Source of the DNA: Sulfurimonas sp. SAG-AH-194-C21
GTDB lineage: Bacteria > Campylobacterota > Campylobacteria > Campylobacterales > Sulfurimonadaceae
Length of the DNA: 35,442 nt
Reading direction: 5' to 3'
Assembly: GCF_029215985.1 (NCBI RefSeq)
Contig: NZ_JAEMVC010000022.1
Coordinates: 1 to 35,442, forward strand
Shown: positions 34,328 through 35,442 of the stretch, one piece after another
How the letters are laid out: the number at the start of each line of letters is the position of its first letter
How positions within the stretch are numbered: position 1 is the first letter of the stretch
The notes under the pieces: generated by a model
The model's input: only the letters and a program-made list of their open reading frames with translations
Databases searched by the model: none
What the model was told of the DNA's origin: nothing
Program-made: the position numbers and the translations under genes

Positions 34328-34681
34328 CTACTTAAGTATCTCTTGTATATTAGACTTTATAACACTCAGTCTTTCATTTATGACATCTTCAACTATGTAT
34401 AAGTCTACACCCTCATAATTATGTGCTATAAATGTTCTTAAATCGTAACTACCTTTTATGTCTTGTTTTTCGAAGTATGCTAAAAGTTCAAGTTCACCAT
34501 TTTGCATAAGTTTGTCAAACTGCTCTGCTATAGATGTTAGGTGCATCAAAATTGCGGGTCGTGAATTTTGTTCATCTTCGAAGGCTTTTATGACTCCATC
34601 ATTTTCTTTTACTATAGCTTGGATGAAGTCTATCTTTTTTTGTATGGTCTTTACATTTTGGAGTGCTTTTTCACTAAACAT
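34328..34681 (-). CDS. hepT: HepT-like HEPN toxin (DUF86)
   Basis: RNase toxin of the HEPN superfamily, 117 aa. The core motif RTFIAHNY (82-89) is an exact RX4HXY, with Arg82, His87 and Tyr89. In the Shewanella pair the Tyr of this motif is the residue AMPylated by MntA. The N-terminal half is all-helical, typical of DUF86. It overlaps the mntA gene by 8 nt, and toxin downstream of antitoxin is the usual order. In the type VII scheme MntA neutralises HepT by AMPylating the Tyr. No sign of truncation. Confidence 0.9.
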   Translation of the reverse strand: MFSEKALQNVKTIQKKIDFIQAIVKENDGVIKAFEDEQNSRPAILMHLTSIAEQFDKLMQNGELELLAYFEKQDIKGSYDLRTFIAHNYEGVDLYIVEDVINERLSVIKSNIQEILK

Positions 34682-34988
34682 ATAGCAACTCTTTTTTGAT
34701 ATTCTCTTTCATAGGTGAATCACTATCAAGATCAAAAACATCACTATTTCTATGAAATTTTTTCTGTATCATCTGTTTGATTTTTGAGATTTCTTCTAGG
34801 TAAGTGTAAGCAGTTCTTTTTTTCAAGTAAGAACTCTCTTTTTTTATGGCAATGTCTATGTCACTATAAACACTCTGCTCACTTCGTGCAAAACTTCCAA
34901 AAAGTGCTAAAGAGATTATGCCATCGCTGTAAAGCTCACCTTTTATCTCTTTTAAATACTCTAAAATATTTTCTTTCGTTGCTCTCAT
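34674..34988 (-). CDS. mntA: MntA-like minimal nucleotidyltransferase antitoxin
   Basis: Antitoxin of the MNT family, 104 aa, with the exact GSX10DXD signature (Gly31-Ser32 and Asp43/Asp45, in GSFARSEQSVYSDID) and a third acidic position near Asp86 (SDVFDLDSD). The enzyme transfers AMP to HepT. It has its own candidate promoter: TATAAT on the minus strand at 35018-35023. The start ATG at 34986-34988 has AGAGATAT upstream. Both genes of the pair appear intact. Confidence 0.9.
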   Translation of the reverse strand: MRATKENILEYLKEIKGELYSDGIISLALFGSFARSEQSVYSDIDIAIKKESSYLKKRTAYTYLEEISKIKQMIQKKFHRNSDVFDLDSDSPMKENIKKELLYV

Positions 34989-35017
34989 AATATCTCTTAT
35001 ATAAATTTGTTTAGTAA

Positions 35018-35023
35018 ATTATA
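35018..35023 (-). promoter_or_regulatory. -10 hexamer for the mntA-hepT pair
   Basis: A perfect TATAAT on the minus strand 29 nt upstream of the mntA ATG, within the 64-nt gap that follows the HEPN gene, with no convincing -35. Suggests that mntA-hepT can be transcribed apart from the upstream HEPN gene. Confidence 0.45.
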
Positions 35024-35052
35024 CCACATCTACAAACTCATCCTAAAGTTTT

Positions 35053-35442
35053 TCATTTTAAGTTTTTAACTTCTATATATTTTTCAATACCTATAACCAT
35101 CTGCTTCATCTCTTGGAAATACTCTAAGGAGATTTGTATACCTTCTAGTATTTCATTTTCATTATCTGGATACTCATGTGTTAATTTATTTCTCACTTCT
35201 CTGTAATCAAGCCATCTATCTTCATCAGGAATTATTTCTAGTTTTTCAAGCTTATCAAGTACATCTAACATAGACATATTCTCCTTATACTCAGCGACAG
35301 CCCTAAGTAGCTCTTTAAAAAGCTTATCGCCTATATAGTCTTGAAGTTTTACAAACCGATAGATAAAAGCATCAATAGTTTTTACATTTTCATCATCATC
35401 AAATACATCTTTTGAAAAATCTATCTGTTTTATGTCTTTGGA
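35053..35442 (-). CDS. HEPN-domain protein, 5' end outside window (partial)
   Basis: The minus-strand frame stays open from the stop at 35053 to the window end with no break, so at least 129 residues are visible and the start lies beyond 35442. An internal ATG at 35277 is not the start: the sequence before it (for example VKTIDAFIYRFVKLQDY) belongs to the family. The core is YREVRNKLTHEYPD, with an exact RX4HXY (RNKLTHEY) as in HepT, plus family-type flanks (FKELLRAVAEYKE, LDVLDKLEKLEIIPDEDRW). This family is commonly paired with a nucleotidyltransferase, which could lie upstream, outside the window. A toxin role is inferred. Confidence 0.8.
   Translation of the reverse strand, partial: SKDIKQIDFSKDVFDDDENVKTIDAFIYRFVKLQDYIGDKLFKELLRAVAEYKENMSMLDVLDKLEKLEIIPDEDRWLDYREVRNKLTHEYPDNENEILEGIQISLEYFQEMKQMVIGIEKYIEVKNLK

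Noticed and set aside
35053..35277. 74-codon gene starting at the internal ATG 35277
   Set aside because: The frame continues upstream to the window end with family-like residues, so this ATG is internal to a larger partial gene.
1..35442. tRNA, rRNA, CRISPR arrays, insertion sequences, attachment sites, riboswitches
   Set aside because: Looked for on both strands by eye; no cloverleaf, rRNA core, repeat-spacer array, transposase or classical riboswitch core was recognised. Small non-coding RNAs could be missed without a covariance search.

Overview
The window looks like chromosome of a Campylobacterota bacterium (epsilonproteobacterium), most like Sulfurimonas or a close relative. The reasons are the low G+C, the FliM/FliY motor-switch pair, an aminofutalosine-type deaminase beside menaquinone-type UbiE, and two gene orders that I recall from Helicobacter pylori: aroQ-folK-flhF-flhG-HP1033-fliA-fliM-fliY (around HP1030-HP1038) and lpxC-tsaB-thrB-ylxR-infB-rbfA-rimP (around HP1046-HP1052). 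The genus is inferred from gene content, not from a search.

Layout. (1) 174-8086, minus strand: a ten-gene run aroQ-folK-flhF-flhG-(small membrane protein)-fliA-fliM-fliY-LOG-mnmA, with overlaps or gaps of at most about 18 nt. It sets flagellar number and placement (FlhF/FlhG), late flagellar transcription (FliA) and the rotor switch (FliM/FliY), with housekeeping genes at both ends. (2) 8185-10278, plus strand: a menaquinone-pathway deaminase and signal peptide peptidase SppA. (3) 10306-12155, minus strand: xseA and a small protein resembling FmdE. (4) 12413-13438, plus strand: a surface lipoprotein behind an unusual pentamer repeat containing three overlapping -10 hexamers. (5) 13506-23630, minus strand: a twelve-gene run, 125-aa protein - degenerate DHH protein - M23 peptidase - lpxC - tsaB - thrB - ylxR - infB - rbfA - rimP - ribD - ubiE, joining envelope, translation and cofactor functions. 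(6) 23689-27818, minus strand: a three-gene signalling cassette of REC/degenerate GGDEF/EAL protein, PhnD-like periplasmic binding protein and membrane histidine kinase. (7) 27939-35442, minus strand: a more accessory stretch in which flhB sits between a cytosine-5 methyltransferase/HNH endonuclease pair and a caspase-like lipoprotein with an LPP20/DUF4384-like partner. Beyond these are a secreted DUF1566 protein, a MntA/HepT toxin-antitoxin pair, and a second HEPN protein that runs off the window end.

I saw no tRNA, rRNA, CRISPR array, insertion sequence or replication origin. No gene-free stretch exceeds about 260 nt (the longest is upstream of the lipoprotein). Several genes start with TTG or GTG (thrB, the M23 peptidase, the methyltransferase, the histidine kinase, the LPP20-like protein), each translationally coupled or preceded by a Shine-Dalgarno-like sequence.

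The most promising places for something new are the caspase-lipoprotein/LPP20-DUF4384 pair in one run with flhB, the binding protein-kinase-EAL cassette without a transporter, and the pentamer repeat at the lipoprotein promoter.
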